A stretch of 58,804 nt of DNA from an uncultured Alphaproteobacteria bacterium (GTDB lineage Bacteria; Pseudomonadota; Alphaproteobacteria; HIMB59). A program made the position numbers and the translations under genes. The DNA is taken from the NCBI GenBank assembly GCA_902521485.1, contig CABYRQ010000004.1, forward strand, positions 1 to 58,804, given 5' to 3'. Shown piece after piece: positions 13,225-23,376 of this stretch. Position 1 is the first letter of the stretch; each line of letters starts with the position of its first letter. The notes below the pieces were generated by a model. It was not told the origin of the DNA, made no database searches, and saw only the letters and a list, made by a program, of their open reading frames with translations.

Positions 13225-16200
13225 AAAAGATATATCTAAAATATTGGTTATTGGCTCAGGTCCTATAATTATAGGTCAAGCATGTGAATTTGATTACTCT
13301 GGCAGTCAAGCATGTAAGGCGCTCAAAAAAGAGGGTTATGAAGTTATTTTGATTAATTCAAATCCAGCAACTATAATGACAGACCCAGAATTTGCAGATA
13401 AAACTTATATTGAACCTATTGATAAAGAAATAATAAAAAAAATAATTGATAAAGAGAAACCTGATGCAATTTTACCAACAATGGGAGGTCAAACAGCCCT
13501 AAATATTATTAGAGAATTAAATAAAGAGGATTATTTCGAAAATAGTTCAATCAAAATTTTAGGTGCTAGTCCTAAGTCTATTGATGTAGCTGAAGATAGA
13601 AAGTTATTTGCCGAAGCCATGTCTGAAATTGGGCTTGAGACACCATTTAGCATAATAGTCGATGATAAGTCTGATCTATATAAAATAGTTAATGAAGTCA
13701 GTTTTCCATTAATTTTAAGACCTTTTTATACTTTAGGGGGCACTGGTGGAGGAATTGTATACGACAAAGATGAATTCATCTCTAAGGTCAAAAATGCTAT
13801 TGATTTAAGTCCTGTGTCAAAAACTCTAGTTGAGGAGTCGTTAATTGGATGGAAAGAATTTGAATTTGAAGTAGTTAGAGATAATTTAGATAACTCAATA
13901 ATAGTTTGCTCAATAGAAAATTTAGATCCTATGGGAGTACATACAGGGGATAGCATTACTATAGCTCCAGCACTTACTTTAACTGATAAAGAATATCAAA
14001 AATTAAGAAATCAAAGTATTGCCATTCTTAGAAAAATAGGCGTTGAGACTGGTGGATCAAACGTTCAATTTGCAGTAAATCCAGAAAACGGAAGGATTTT
14101 GATTATTGAAATGAATCCTCGAGTAAGTAGATCTTCCGCATTAGCTTCTAAGGCTACAGGTTTTCCTATAGCTAAAATTGCAGCTCTTTTAGCAGTTGGT
14201 TATACTTTAGATGAATTAGATAATGATATTACCAAAGTAACTCCTGCAAGTTTTGAACCTGTTATAGACTATATTGTAACCAAAATTCCAAAATTTAATT
14301 TTGAAAAATTCCAAGGAACTCCTAGCGAGTTAAATACTGCTATGAAATCAGTTGGTGAAATTATGTCTATAGGTAGAACTTTTAAAGAGTCTCTTTTAAA
14401 AGCTTTTTACTCAATTGAGTCAGATAACTTTGGTTTAGATATAAGTCATGAATTATTGAATATAAAAGATGAAAATTTAAAAAATTTACTTACTAAGCAA
14501 AGACCTGATAGATTATTAATAGTTGCGGAAGCTATAAGACGTAAAATACCTTTAACTGAAATAAGTGTATTAACACATATTGATCTATTTTTTTTAAGAG
14601 AAATTAATGGTATTATCAACATTGAGCAACAATTAGTAAAGGCAGGTATTAATTTAGAGAAAAATTTATTTATTTCTGCTAAAAAAATTGGATTTTCTAA
14701 TCATCATATAAGTAATTTAACAAAAATTGATATAAGTGAAATTTATGATCTTCAGAAAAAAAATAACTTAAAAACAGTATTTAAAAGAGTTGACACATGT
14801 GGAAATGAATTTGACTCTTCAACTGCTTATCTTTATTCAACATTTACTTCTGAAACAAATGAGTTTAGTTGCGAGTCTAGGCCAGTGGATAAGAAAAAGA
14901 TAATTATTCTTGGCTCTGGTCCTAATAGAATAGGTCAAGGTATAGAATTTGATTATTGTTGTGTGCAAGCTGTAAAATCTTTTCAGAAGCTTGGTTATGA
15001 AACAATTATGATTAATTGTAATCCTGAGACAGTTTCAACTGATTACGATACATCAGATAAGTTATATTTTGAGCCTTTAGACTTTGAATATGTCAAGAAT
15101 ATAATTGATAAAGAAAATGAGAAAGGTTTTGTTGAGGGTGTTATTGTCCAATTTGGTGGACAGACACCTTTGAGGATAGCTAATAAACTCAAAGAATATG
15201 GCTATAAGATATTAGGCACATCTTTCGAAGCGATAGACATATCTGAAGACAGAGAGAGATTTCAAAAATTAATTAAAAAGGTGGGTTTAAAACAACCAAA
15301 GAGTGATATTTCTATAGGAACAAAAGAACTTGTTGCTAAATCGTCCAAACTAAAGTTTCCAATATTATTAAGGCCCTCCTATGTTCTTGGAGGAAGAATG
15401 ATGGAAAAAATGGTTAATTTAGATGATGTACAAAATTATATTGATCAAAATTATTGGGCATTAGAAAATAATGTGATTCTAATCGATGAGTTTCTTCAAA
15501 ATGCAAAAGAGGTAGATGTTGATGTATTAAGGGATAATCAAGGTAACACCATGATAGCTGGAATAATGGAACATATTGAAGAGGCTGGTATTCATTCAGG
15601 TGATAGTGCATGTAGTATACCTCCTTTTTCTCTTAATGATAAGATTATATCAGATATAAAAAAATTTAGCATAGCTCTGGTAAGTGAATTAAAAACTCTA
15701 GGTTTAATGAATATTCAATATGCTATCAAAGATGATGAAATTTTTATACTTGAAGCAAATCCAAGAGCCAGTAGAACCATACCTTTTCTAGCTAAAGCAA
15801 TAGGAATACCATTTATTAAAATTGCAGCTGAATTAATTGTAGGTAAAACTCTAGCTGAAGAACATCAGAATTTTGATAATATTACTTTACCTTACTTTGC
15901 AATCAAAGAAGCTGTATTTCCATTCAATAAATTTCCGAATACCGATGTAATACTTGGCCCAGAGATGAAAAGCACTGGTGAGGTTATGGGTATAGACGAG
16001 GATTTTTATTTAGCTTATTTCAAAAGTCAAATTGGAGCAGGACAGAAACTTAATGATTTAAAAAATATATTCATCTCAGTCAAAAATGAGGATAAGAAAA
16101 GTATATATGAAATAGCTAAATCTTTTAAAGAAAATGGATATAATTTATATACAACAAAAGGAACACACGACTTTTTATTAAAAGAAGGAATTTCTTCAAA

Positions 16201-16456
16201 TTTGGTTAATAAAGTAGCAGAAGGATCACCTCATGTAGTAGAATATATAAAGCAAAACAAGATTGACTTAGTTATAAATACCACCGAAAAAAAACAGGCA
16301 ATAATTGACAGCTTTACTATAAGAAGAACATCAGTAGATCTTAATGTTCCATATTACACCAATTTAAGAAGCGCAAAAATACTAATTAAATCATTGATTA
16401 CATTGAAAAATAAGCCTATTTCTGTAAAACCCATACAAATTCATCATTCTTTTTAG
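13214..16456 (+). CDS. carB: Carbamoyl-phosphate synthase large subunit
   Basis: Synthesises carbamoyl phosphate from bicarbonate, ammonia and two ATP. The 1080-residue length is standard. Two homologous halves are visible, each opening with a pre-ATP-grasp segment ([20 protein letters not shown] and [20 protein letters not shown]). Each is followed by ATP-grasp signatures ([23 protein letters not shown]) and a second ATP-grasp block ([36 protein letters not shown]). The C-terminal MGS-like allosteric domain starts around residue 940 ([11 protein letters not shown]). It is encoded directly behind carA in an overlapping pair. Confidence 0.98.
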   Translation: MPARKDISKILVIGSGPIIIGQACEFDYSGSQACKALKKEGYEVILINSNPATIMTDPEFADKTYIEPIDKEIIKKIIDKEKPDAILPTMGGQTALNIIRELNKEDYFENSSIKILGASPKSIDVAEDRKLFAEAMSEIGLETPFSIIVDDKSDLYKIVNEVSFPLILRPFYTLGGTGGGIVYDKDEFISKVKNAIDLSPVSKTLVEESLIGWKEFEFEVVRDNLDNSIIVCSIENLDPMGVHTGDSITIAPALTLTDKEYQKLRNQSIAILRKIGVETGGSNVQFAVNPENGRILIIEMNPRVSRSSALASKATGFPIAKIAALLAVGYTLDELDNDITKVTPASFEPVIDYIVTKIPKFNFEKFQGTPSELNTAMKSVGEIMSIGRTFKESLLKAFYSIESDNFGLDISHELLNIKDENLKNLLTKQRPDRLLIVAEAIRRKIPLTEISVLTHIDLFFLREINGIINIEQQLVKAGINLEKNLFISAKKIGFSNHHISNLTKIDISEIYDLQKKNNLKTVFKRVDTCGNEFDSSTAYLYSTFTSETNEFSCESRPVDKKKIIILGSGPNRIGQGIEFDYCCVQAVKSFQKLGYETIMINCNPETVSTDYDTSDKLYFEPLDFEYVKNIIDKENEKGFVEGVIVQFGGQTPLRIANKLKEYGYKILGTSFEAIDISEDRERFQKLIKKVGLKQPKSDISIGTKELVAKSSKLKFPILLRPSYVLGGRMMEKMVNLDDVQNYIDQNYWALENNVILIDEFLQNAKEVDVDVLRDNQGNTMIAGIMEHIEEAGIHSGDSACSIPPFSLNDKIISDIKKFSIALVSELKTLGLMNIQYAIKDDEIFILEANPRASRTIPFLAKAIGIPFIKIAAELIVGKTLAEEHQNFDNITLPYFAIKEAVFPFNKFPNTDVILGPEMKSTGEVMGIDEDFYLAYFKSQIGAGQKLNDLKNIFISVKNEDKKSIYEIAKSFKENGYNLYTTKGTHDFLLKEGISSNLVNKVAEGSPHVVEYIKQNKIDLVINTTEKKQAIIDSFTIRRTSVDLNVPYYTNLRSAKILIKSLITLKNKPISVKPIQIHHSF

Positions 16457-16525
16457 TATGAAAATTCATTTGTAATAGCCTATAAAATTCAATATTTTCT
16501 AAAACTTAATAAAAATAGTAAAAAA

Positions 16526-16999
16526 ATGGAAAAAATACCAATGACAGAAGAGGGGCAAAAAAAACTCCTCGATGAACTTAAACATCTAAAAACAGTTGAA
16601 AGACCGATTATTATTAAAGCTATAGCTGATGCCAGAAGTAATGGTGATCTATCTGAGAACGCTGAGTATCATGCAGCTAGAGAAAAACAAAGCTTCATTG
16701 AAGGTAGAGTAGCTGAGATAGAAAGTATAATTGCTCAAGCAGAACTGATAGATGTATCAAAGTTATCAGGAACGGTTGTAAAATTTGGAGCTACTGTTTC
16801 AATTATAAACTTAGATAGTGATAAAGAGTCTAAGTATCAGTTAGTTGGAGAAGTGGAAGCTGACATTGAGCAGAAAAAAATATCTGTAACAAGCCCTATA
16901 GCAAGAGCTTTAATTGGGAAAAAAAAGGGTGATTACATCGAAGTATCAACACCAAAAGGTATAACTTCATACGAAATTAAATCAGTAAGATTTAAATAA
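16526..16999 (+). CDS. greA: Transcription elongation factor GreA
   Basis: Rescues backtracked RNA polymerase by promoting transcript cleavage. The 157 residues match the family: an N-terminal antiparallel coiled coil with the acidic tip motif GDLSENAEYHAA (residues about 43-54) and a C-terminal FKBP-like domain ending in SYEIKSVRF. It lies 69 bp after carB. The gap contains no clear terminator, so readthrough from carAB is possible. Confidence 0.97.
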   Translation: MEKIPMTEEGQKKLLDELKHLKTVERPIIIKAIADARSNGDLSENAEYHAAREKQSFIEGRVAEIESIIAQAELIDVSKLSGTVVKFGATVSIINLDSDKESKYQLVGEVEADIEQKKISVTSPIARALIGKKKGDYIEVSTPKGITSYEIKSVRFK

Positions 17000-17005
17000 T
17001 AAAAT

Positions 17006-17947
17006 TTGAATACCTACAAAGTAATTACCATCAGTGAGGGTGCTGCTGGTATGAGAAGTCAAATAGAGGGATTAGCTAGTTTAATATCTGAGTCTTATGA
17101 AAATTTTGATTTAAAACTTAAATCTATTTTCAAAAATTTACCTATTGAGTTAATACCTACAAGTAATTTTGCTTATAGTAATTTATCTTTATTAAAAATT
17201 GAAGAAAACACAATTCTTATCAGTTGTGGTAAAAAAAGTGTCAAAGCATCTGTTTATTTAAAAAGAAAATTTAAGCATTTAATTTTTAATATACACATTC
17301 AAGACCCTAAAATAAATTATAAACATTTTGATCTTATTGTTTGCCCAGAACATGATAATTTAAATTTTGATAATTGTATTTCAACATTATTAGCCATACA
17401 TAATATTAAATTCAAAAAAAATATTAGAAATAAAAATACAATAAATTTTATTATTGGCGGACCAAACAAATATTTTAAATTTCAACAGCAAACACAAGAA
17501 AAAATTTTGAATGACATAAAATTTTTAAGTAATGAGTTCAAAGTCAATGTTATACCATCACGAAGAACACCAAGAGGACTCATTGAAGAGTTATCAAAAA
17601 TTGATAATGAAAATGTTAATACCTTCAAGGATTTATTTAACCCAAGAAAGTATGGTGAACTTTTATCTGAGGGTAATTTACAAATTGTAACTTGGGACTC
17701 AATATCAATGATATCTGAAGCTATATCTTCTGAAGCTGGTACTTTTTTATATAAATTTGAAGAAAAATTTTGTCCAAAAAGATATCTTAAATTTTTTGAT
17801 AAGATTATAGATCTTAATTTTGCACAATTTTATAATCAAAATTTAAAACCTTATGAAATCTCTATTGATGAGTATAACAATAATCTAAAAACTAAGATCT
17901 TGAATAAGATACAATCTAATTTAAGGTTCAGATCTAGTAATGCTTAA
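17006..17947 (+). CDS. ELM1-family (mitochondrial fission ELM1-like) protein
   Basis: Resembles the alphaproteobacterial family annotated as mitochondrial fission ELM1 because of a plant homologue; no bacterial role is established. Matching features are the N-terminal ISEGAAGMRSQIEGLA, a nucleotide-sugar-transferase-like two-lobed layout, IHIQDPKINYKHFDLIVCPEHD, the glycine motif IIGGPNKYF, and the SMISEAISSEAGTFLYKFE segment near residue 233. The TTG at 17006 is the only plausible start, since an in-frame stop lies two codons upstream. It begins 6 bp after greA and overlaps the next gene by 8 bp. The fold suggests a glycosyltransferase-like enzyme, which is an inference. Confidence 0.75.
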   Translation: MNTYKVITISEGAAGMRSQIEGLASLISESYENFDLKLKSIFKNLPIELIPTSNFAYSNLSLLKIEENTILISCGKKSVKASVYLKRKFKHLIFNIHIQDPKINYKHFDLIVCPEHDNLNFDNCISTLLAIHNIKFKKNIRNKNTINFIIGGPNKYFKFQQQTQEKILNDIKFLSNEFKVNVIPSRRTPRGLIEELSKIDNENVNTFKDLFNPRKYGELLSEGNLQIVTWDSISMISEAISSEAGTFLYKFEEKFCPKRYLKFFDKIIDLNFAQFYNQNLKPYEISIDEYNNNLKTKILNKIQSNLRFRSSNA

Positions 17948-18566
17948 GGAATCAATATTAAATCGTTGTAGAACATACTTAGACCCTTTCCCTCATTGGG
18001 AGCTAGACTCCCCTTTTACAGATGGACTCATAAAAGAACTTAATGATGTAGATATATCTGATGCACCTCGGTCTTTTGACGGTACCAGAGCCGCTGATGC
18101 AGGTGGAGATGGGATAGATGGCAAACTTAGAGTTTTTTTAGAAAGTGATAATTCAAAAAACTTATCAAATGGTATGAGTTTAATTGATGATTTGAGGGAT
18201 AAGGATGTTATTGAGTCAATACAAGAGAAAATCAAAAAAAATTTATCGAATAGTTTTATTAGAATTGAGTATATATCAGATCGTAAAGGTTTTTGGCTTA
18301 AGCCACATTTGGATATCAAAGAAAAACTAATGACAATGATGTTATTTATTAACACCTACGATGAGTCAGAAAAACTTGGAACAGATTTTTATGATACTGA
18401 TATGAATCTTGTTAAAACAGTTCCATACAAACATAACACTGGTTATTTTTTTGCCTCTGGAAATAATACTTGGCATGGACTTGAAAAAAAAGAAATAAAA
18501 GTGGAGAGAAGATGCATGCAAATTAATTATGTAACCTTCCCCACTAGCTGGCCAATAGATGGCTGA
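17940..18566 (+). CDS. 2-oxoglutarate/Fe(II)-dependent oxygenase-like protein
   Basis: Probable non-heme iron oxygenase; the substrate is unknown. The iron-binding triad is visible as His123-x-Asp125 (LKPHLDIKEK) and His179 (NTWHGLEKK), with Arg190 or Arg191 placed to bind 2-oxoglutarate. The double-stranded beta-helix strands between them are plausible (TMMLFINTYD; GYFFASGNN). There is no signal peptide or membrane segment. It overlaps the ELM1-like gene by 8 bp and trxB by 8 bp, so the three are likely co-translated. It could modify a protein, glycan or small metabolite; context does not decide. Confidence 0.72.
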   Translation: MLKESILNRCRTYLDPFPHWELDSPFTDGLIKELNDVDISDAPRSFDGTRAADAGGDGIDGKLRVFLESDNSKNLSNGMSLIDDLRDKDVIESIQEKIKKNLSNSFIRIEYISDRKGFWLKPHLDIKEKLMTMMLFINTYDESEKLGTDFYDTDMNLVKTVPYKHNTGYFFASGNNTWHGLEKKEIKVERRCMQINYVTFPTSWPIDG

Positions 18567-19479
18567 TATTAAGGATGTTATTATTATAGGTTCAGGACCT
18601 GCTGGATATACTGCTGCAATATATGCTGCACGGGCCAATTTAAAGCCTATTTTAGTGAGTGGTTTTCAGCCTGGCGGTCAACTTACCATAACCACTGATG
18701 TAGAAAACTATCCAGGGTACGAAGATCCTATCCAAGGACCATGGTTAATGGAACAAATGCAAAAGCAAGCCGCACACGTAGGTACTGAAATAATCAATTC
18801 ACAAGTAACAGAAGTTTTTTTAAACGAAAAAATAAAAAAATTAAATTTAGATAATGGCACAACTCTAAATTCCAAAACTGTGATAATTAGTACAGGAGCA
18901 CAAGCAAGATGGCTAGGTTTAGAAAATGAGGCAAAATTTCAAGGTCATGGATTATCTGCTTGTGCAACTTGTGATGGTTTTTTCTTTAAAGATAAAGAGG
19001 TTGCTGTAATTGGTGGTGGAAATAGTGCAGCTGAGGAAGCATTATTTTTAACCAAGTTTGCAACAAAAGTTTATCTTGTTCACAGAAGGGATAAACTAAG
19101 AGCTGAAAAAATATTACAAGATCGATTAAAACAAAATTCTAAAATAGAGTTTATTTGGAATAGTGAAGTAACTAAGTTTAATGGCAATGATGATTTAGAG
19201 TCAATAGACTTGTTGAATAAACAAGACAATAAAATTTCAAATTTCAAAATAGATGGTGTATTTATTGCGATAGGGCACGATCCAGCAACACAATTATTTA
19301 AAGGTCAACTAAAAATGGATGAGGGTGGATACATTATTACAGATCCAGATAGTACAAAGACTTCTATTGAAGGAGTATTTGCTGCAGGAGATGTCAAAGA
19401 TAAGATTTATAGACAGGCAGTTACTGCTGCTGGTATGGGATGTATGGCAGCTTTAGAAGTTGAGAAGTATCTTGATTAA
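18559..19479 (+). CDS. trxB: Thioredoxin-disulfide reductase
   Basis: Uses NADPH and FAD to reduce thioredoxin. The FAD-binding motif GSGPAGYTAAIYAARA is at residues 11-26, the redox-active pair CATC at 135-138, the NADPH-binding motif GGGNSAAEEA follows, and the C-terminal FAD motif is GVFAAGDVKD. The 306-residue length is normal. It starts inside the end of the oxygenase gene, and the convergent rpmJ lies 2 bp past its stop. Confidence 0.97.
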   Translation: MADIKDVIIIGSGPAGYTAAIYAARANLKPILVSGFQPGGQLTITTDVENYPGYEDPIQGPWLMEQMQKQAAHVGTEIINSQVTEVFLNEKIKKLNLDNGTTLNSKTVIISTGAQARWLGLENEAKFQGHGLSACATCDGFFFKDKEVAVIGGGNSAAEEALFLTKFATKVYLVHRRDKLRAEKILQDRLKQNSKIEFIWNSEVTKFNGNDDLESIDLLNKQDNKISNFKIDGVFIAIGHDPATQLFKGQLKMDEGGYIITDPDSTKTSIEGVFAAGDVKDKIYRQAVTAAGMGCMAALEVEKYLD

Positions 19480-19481
19480 CT

Positions 19482-19607
19482 TTAGCCTTGTCTGGCTTTC
19501 ATTCTTGGGTTGGTTTTATTGATTACATATAACCTACCCTTTCTTCTAACCAGTTGATTATTCTTATCTCTGGTTTTTGCTGTTTTAAGAGAACTTTTAA
19601 TTTTCAT
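19482..19607 (-). CDS. rpmJ: Ribosomal protein L36 (cysteine-free type)
   Basis: A 41-codon gene on the minus strand encodes a protein beginning [15 protein letters not shown], continuing [14 protein letters not shown] and ending RMKARQG. This is the L36 pattern of the YkgO/C-minus type, which has no zinc-binding cysteines. It is a component of the large ribosomal subunit. Start ATG at 19607 and stop TAA at 19482-19484. It is convergent with trxB and diverges from sufE over 39 bp. Confidence 0.93.
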   Translation of the reverse strand: MKIKSSLKTAKTRDKNNQLVRRKGRLYVINKTNPRMKARQG

Positions 19608-19646
19608 AATTTAATGTATTAGTTATAAATAATAAGGCAGAAATCT

Positions 19647-20063
19647 ATGTTAATTAATGAAAAAATCAACAAAATTAAAGATGATTTCTCATTTTTTGAT
19701 AATTGGGAAGATAAATATCAATACCTTATAGATTTAGGAAAAAAACTTCCTGATCTTGATGATATTTATAAAACTGAGGAATATCGCGTTCAAGGATGTA
19801 CATCAAATCTATGGATGGTACCAAAATTTATTGATGGAAAAATTAACCTTTTTGGTTCAAGTGACTCTGTAATTGTAAAAGGTTTGTTTTATTTAGTTTA
19901 TTTTGCTTATAATGAAGAAACTCCTGAAACTATAATAAATAACCCTTTATCTTTTTTTGAAGAAATTGGTCTCTCTAATCATCTAGGTCAATCCAGATCA
20001 AATGGCCTTAATTCATTAAGGAAAAAAATAAAATCAATAGCGACAGAATTATCAAATAAATAA
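19647..20063 (+). CDS. sufE: SufE-family cysteine desulfuration protein
   Basis: Accepts sulfur from the SufS cysteine desulfurase for Fe-S cluster assembly. The acceptor cysteine is Cys51 in YRVQGCTSNLW, the same position as in E. coli SufE. Other family marks are the WEDKYQYLIDLGKKLP opening and the C-terminal SRSNGLNSLRKKI. The 138-residue length is normal. The rest of the suf operon is not in the window. Confidence 0.95.
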   Translation: MLINEKINKIKDDFSFFDNWEDKYQYLIDLGKKLPDLDDIYKTEEYRVQGCTSNLWMVPKFIDGKINLFGSSDSVIVKGLFYLVYFAYNEETPETIINNPLSFFEEIGLSNHLGQSRSNGLNSLRKKIKSIATELSNK

Positions 20064-20098
20064 ATTTTATTGACTGTAAACTATGTTAGTTTCATGCA

Positions 20099-20656
20099 AT
20101 GAGTTTGATTAAATTACTATTTTCAATTTCATTTTTACTATTTTCTAGCAATTTATATTCTAAGGAGGATGTTATTAATTTACAACTTAAAGACGGAATC
20201 GTCAAAATAAAGACCTTTGAAGATAAGGCTCCAAAACATGTCAAACAAATAACTGATCTAGTTGCCAAAGGCAGTTATGATGGGGTAGTTTTTCACAGAG
20301 TAATAGATGGTTTTATGGCCCAAACAGGAGATGTTCAGTTTGGAAATTCAAATTCAGATAATTATGATTTAAGAAGAGCTGGCACAGGTGGTTCTGGTAA
20401 TAATATTGAAGCAGAATTTAATGACATGCCACATAAAAGAGGAACTTTAAGTATGGCACGTGCTCAAGATCCAAATAGTGCTGACAGTCAATTTTTCATT
20501 TGTTTTGGTGATACTCCACATTTAGACGGACAATATACTGTTTGGGGTGAAGTGATTGAAGGAATGGAATTTGTTGATGCAATCAAAAAAGGTGATCCTA
20601 TAAAAAATGGTCTGGTAAATGATCCAGATAAGATTATCAAAATGTGGATTGAATAA
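20099..20656 (+). CDS. Exported peptidyl-prolyl cis-trans isomerase (cyclophilin type)
   Basis: Catalyses proline isomerisation during folding, probably in the periplasm. A signal peptide covers about residues 1-21 (cleavage near LYS/KED). The cyclophilin core is clear: YDGVVFHRVIDGFMAQTGD with the catalytic Arg, then GTLSMARAQDPNSADSQFFI and LDGQYTVWGEVIEGM. The 185-residue length suits PpiA-like enzymes. It is convergent with the MotB-like gene, with only 2 bp between them. Confidence 0.93.
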   Translation: MSLIKLLFSISFLLFSSNLYSKEDVINLQLKDGIVKIKTFEDKAPKHVKQITDLVAKGSYDGVVFHRVIDGFMAQTGDVQFGNSNSDNYDLRRAGTGGSGNNIEAEFNDMPHKRGTLSMARAQDPNSADSQFFICFGDTPHLDGQYTVWGEVIEGMEFVDAIKKGDPIKNGLVNDPDKIIKMWIE

Positions 20657-20658
20657 AC

Positions 20659-21942
20659 TTACTTTTGAGTAATTTTTAATTCAATTCTTCGATTTTCTTT
20701 GAGATCTTCCCTGGTATCTCCTAAATTTATAGGTTGATATTCACCATAACCGTTTGCTGATAATTTGTTGGCAGGGATACCTTGTTGGATAAGAAATTTT
20801 ACGACCTCAAGTGCTCTAGCATGAGATAGTTCCCAATTTGATGGAAATTGAGAAGTAGAGATAGGTATTTTATCAGTGTGACCGTCTATTTGTAAAATCC
20901 AATTTAAATCAGATGGTATTGAGTCTGAAACATCTATAATTGTCTTGGTAATAAGAGATAAGGCAATCCTACCTTCTTCTTGAATATTTGCACTTCCAGA
21001 GTCAAATAAGATCTCAGATTGAAAAATAAATCTATCACCTTTAATTTGGATATCGTCTCTATCAGCTAAAGCTTCAGATAACTTGCCAAAAAATTCTGAT
21101 TTGTACTTTTGTAGTTTGAATAATTCACTTGTAAGTACTCTATTTAATCTATCTCCCAACTCTCCAAGTTCTATCTCATTTTGAGCAATTTCAGCCTCTT
21201 TAGACTCTAGTAAGTTATTTAAGAGATTAATTTCATTACTAAGTATCTCAATATCCAAGGCTAAATTAGATATCAAATTTAGAGCCTCATTTAAATCACT
21301 TGATTGTATTGCTGACTCCTCTTCTAGAGTAGATAATTTGTTTTGCAGTTCTTTATTTATATTCTCTGAGGAACTTAATGATTCTAGAAGATTTTCGATT
21401 CTATTTTGTGAGTCGCTAATTTGGCCAACTAACTCACTGTTTTCTCCGCCAAGTTTTATTAAATCTGATTTCAATATTTCTTGTTGTTTATTTAATTCAG
21501 AAAGGTTTTGCTGAAGAGTTTCCTTGTCAGCTAAAGATAAAGATAACTCTTCAGTAATTTTAGCAATTATCGTATTTAGTTTGTCTATATCAAGTGCTTG
21601 GTCTTGAATAATCGTATCTTGAGCTAAAATTTGAGATTGTTTAATTGATATCTCTTCATCAAGTTTTTCTATTAAATTTTGTCTGTCAATTAATTCAATT
21701 TCTTTATCTGTAAGTGTTACATCTTGTTCCACAATAGTTTCATCTTGTATATCAATTGTCTTTTCTAAACTTTGTATTTGTTGATTTTTTCCTACTACTA
21801 GATCTCCCAAATAAACTTGAGCAACTGTGAATAGTAAGACTATAAAAATTATAACCATCAATGTAGATGCCAATACATCTACAAATCCAGGCCAGATTAT
21901 ATTTCCATTATCTGAACTTTGGGTTTTAGAGAGATAGCTCAC
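20659..21942 (-). CDS. MotB/OmpA-like protein with long periplasmic coiled coil
   Basis: The B subunit of a proton-driven MotA/MotB- or ExbB/ExbD-type channel. One membrane helix (about 20-45) carries Asp22 in WPGFVDVLAS, at the position of the proton-binding Asp of MotB. A Gln/Glu/Leu-rich coiled coil spans about residues 52-280. The C-terminal OmpA peptidoglycan-binding domain shows LFDSGSANI, QIDGHTDKIPI and NRRIELKI. The start is GTG, forming a GTGA overlap with the stop of the MotA-like partner. No flagellar genes are near. Role unknown; a force-transmitting envelope motor is the inference. Confidence 0.85.
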   Translation of the reverse strand: MSYLSKTQSSDNGNIIWPGFVDVLASTLMVIIFIVLLFTVAQVYLGDLVVGKNQQIQSLEKTIDIQDETIVEQDVTLTDKEIELIDRQNLIEKLDEEISIKQSQILAQDTIIQDQALDIDKLNTIIAKITEELSLSLADKETLQQNLSELNKQQEILKSDLIKLGGENSELVGQISDSQNRIENLLESLSSSENINKELQNKLSTLEEESAIQSSDLNEALNLISNLALDIEILSNEINLLNNLLESKEAEIAQNEIELGELGDRLNRVLTSELFKLQKYKSEFFGKLSEALADRDDIQIKGDRFIFQSEILFDSGSANIQEEGRIALSLITKTIIDVSDSIPSDLNWILQIDGHTDKIPISTSQFPSNWELSHARALEVVKFLIQQGIPANKLSANGYGEYQPINLGDTREDLKENRRIELKITQK

Positions 21943-22799
21943 TTTTTGTCTAAGTCTTTGATAGACCTGCTTACAGACTTAAGTTCTGTAATAACTTCTT
22001 TCCTTAAATCATCATTAGAATTTTTCATATCATCAACCAAATCATCAAGCTTAGAAACAATATTTTGAGAGAAGTTGTTGCTATCGAAATTCTGATTAAA
22101 TTTATTTGTATTCGGGCTAGATCTATAAAAAAGTCGAATTTGATTTTCACAGAATTCATAGTAGTTCTGCTTAACTCCTTTAGTAATTATTTCATAGAGT
22201 CCTAAAATCAAAGAAGTTACTAAACCAAACAATGATGAGCTAAAGGCAATTGTCATTCCAGACAAAGGTGACTTTAAGCCATCTTTTAGATTATTAAAAA
22301 ATGCACCAAAGTCTTGTTCTTCAATTGACAGACCATCAATGACATTCGAAACACTCCCTATTGTTAAAAGTAAACCATAAAAAGTTCCAATAAGCCCTAA
22401 GAATATAGCTAAGTTGATAAGATATTTTGATATGTCACTACCGCTTTCAACAGTGGATATAAGATCATCTAGTATCTCGTCAAGTGTTTTGGTTATACTT
22501 TTGTTAGTGGTTGTTATACCTAGATTGTTTGCAATAGATTTTGTTATTGGAAAATTGTCTAAAGATGAGTCATTTAGCTTTAATTTTCCAAATGCAACAG
22601 AATTCATAAATCTAAATTCAGAACTTAAAGCGAATATCTTAAAGGAGTTTAGAAGGAAACCAATTATAAGTGTTAGCAAAATTATTCCATTTATGTACGG
22701 ATTAGCATCAAAATAATATTTAATTTCCTCATAGCCGATTACAAGAATTATAACTATTAAGATTGAAAATAATAAATAAGCTAAAAAGTTTTTAGTCAT
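21939..22799 (-). CDS. MotA/TolQ/ExbB-like proton channel subunit
   Basis: Inner-membrane A subunit partnered with the MotB-like gene that follows. Four membrane helices are visible (near residues 5-25, 35-58, 130-155 and 170-200 from the ATG). The family signature is LGLIGTFYGLLLTIGSV followed by SPLSGMTIAFSSSLFGLVTS. A short C-terminal amphipathic tail (KLDDLVDDMKNSNDDLRKE) may be a coiled coil. I chose the ATG at 22799; a TTG at 22826 would add nine residues. The tail is much shorter than in the ZorA defence protein, so this is better seen as a chromosomal envelope motor. Confidence 0.82.
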   Translation of the reverse strand: MTKNFLAYLLFSILIVIILVIGYEEIKYYFDANPYINGIILLTLIIGFLLNSFKIFALSSEFRFMNSVAFGKLKLNDSSLDNFPITKSIANNLGITTTNKSITKTLDEILDDLISTVESGSDISKYLINLAIFLGLIGTFYGLLLTIGSVSNVIDGLSIEEQDFGAFFNNLKDGLKSPLSGMTIAFSSSLFGLVTSLILGLYEIITKGVKQNYYEFCENQIRLFYRSSPNTNKFNQNFDSNNFSQNIVSKLDDLVDDMKNSNDDLRKEVITELKSVSRSIKDLDKK

Positions 22800-22854
22800 C
22801 AAGCTAAAAATAAACGAATTTTGCAAATTAACAATTGGATAATTATTGGTAATT

Positions 22855-23340
22855 TTAGAAATTTCTATTGTAAATCAAGTAATAATTATTTGTGCCTGGA
22901 TTTACTGAATTTAAACCTGCATTAGAAATATGATGAGACCCTATACCAACCCTAGATTCTTTAGAAATACTATAAAATATATTAATCTCAGATTTAAATT
23001 GTATGTCATTTCCTAAGTCTTTTCCATCACCATTACTGTAAATACCAGCTGATGAGGAGAGATTTAAATAAATTGAGTTTGTTCCAATATTTGTTTCAAA
23101 CCCACCATAAAACATTGAAGCACTTTCAGCAGTGAGAAAGCCACCAATTACTGGATTGATATTTAAAATATTAATAAAGTTTATTTCATAATTAGATATA
23201 TGATAATTTAAGCCAAATAAATTTGTTGTATTATCATCATCATAATCATAAGTGCCTCCAAAAATAGAGTAACTATTTGCATTCAGATTAATATTGGATG
23301 AAAGTACAAAAATAAAAAAAGTTAATAAATATTTTTTCAT
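22855..23340 (-). CDS. PagL-like lipid A deacylase / acyloxyacyl hydrolase family protein
   Basis: Outer-membrane beta-barrel protein likely to be of the PagL family, which removes the 3-O acyl chain from lipid A. A signal peptide is visible (about 1-21, cleavage near NAN). The barrel strands alternate, and the C-terminus ends in Phe (YLIYNRNF) as in many barrels. The family motif is at GSHHISNAGLNSVNPGTN, with His137 and Ser139 matching PagL His126 and Ser128. The third catalytic residue, Glu140 in Pseudomonas, aligns with Asn151 here. It lies upstream of the motor pair on the same strand. Confidence 0.68.
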   Translation of the reverse strand: MKKYLLTFFIFVLSSNINLNANSYSIFGGTYDYDDDNTTNLFGLNYHISNYEINFINILNINPVIGGFLTAESASMFYGGFETNIGTNSIYLNLSSSAGIYSNGDGKDLGNDIQFKSEINIFYSISKESRVGIGSHHISNAGLNSVNPGTNNYYLIYNRNF

Positions 23341-23376
23341 ATGAATTAAGCATACACCATCGAGTAAAAATGTAAA

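Noticed and set aside
20659..22799. Zorya-type anti-phage system (ZorA/ZorB)
   Set aside because: The A and B subunit architecture is similar, but the A tail is short and no ZorC, ZorD or ZorE-like gene is adjacent; the neighbours are core genes.
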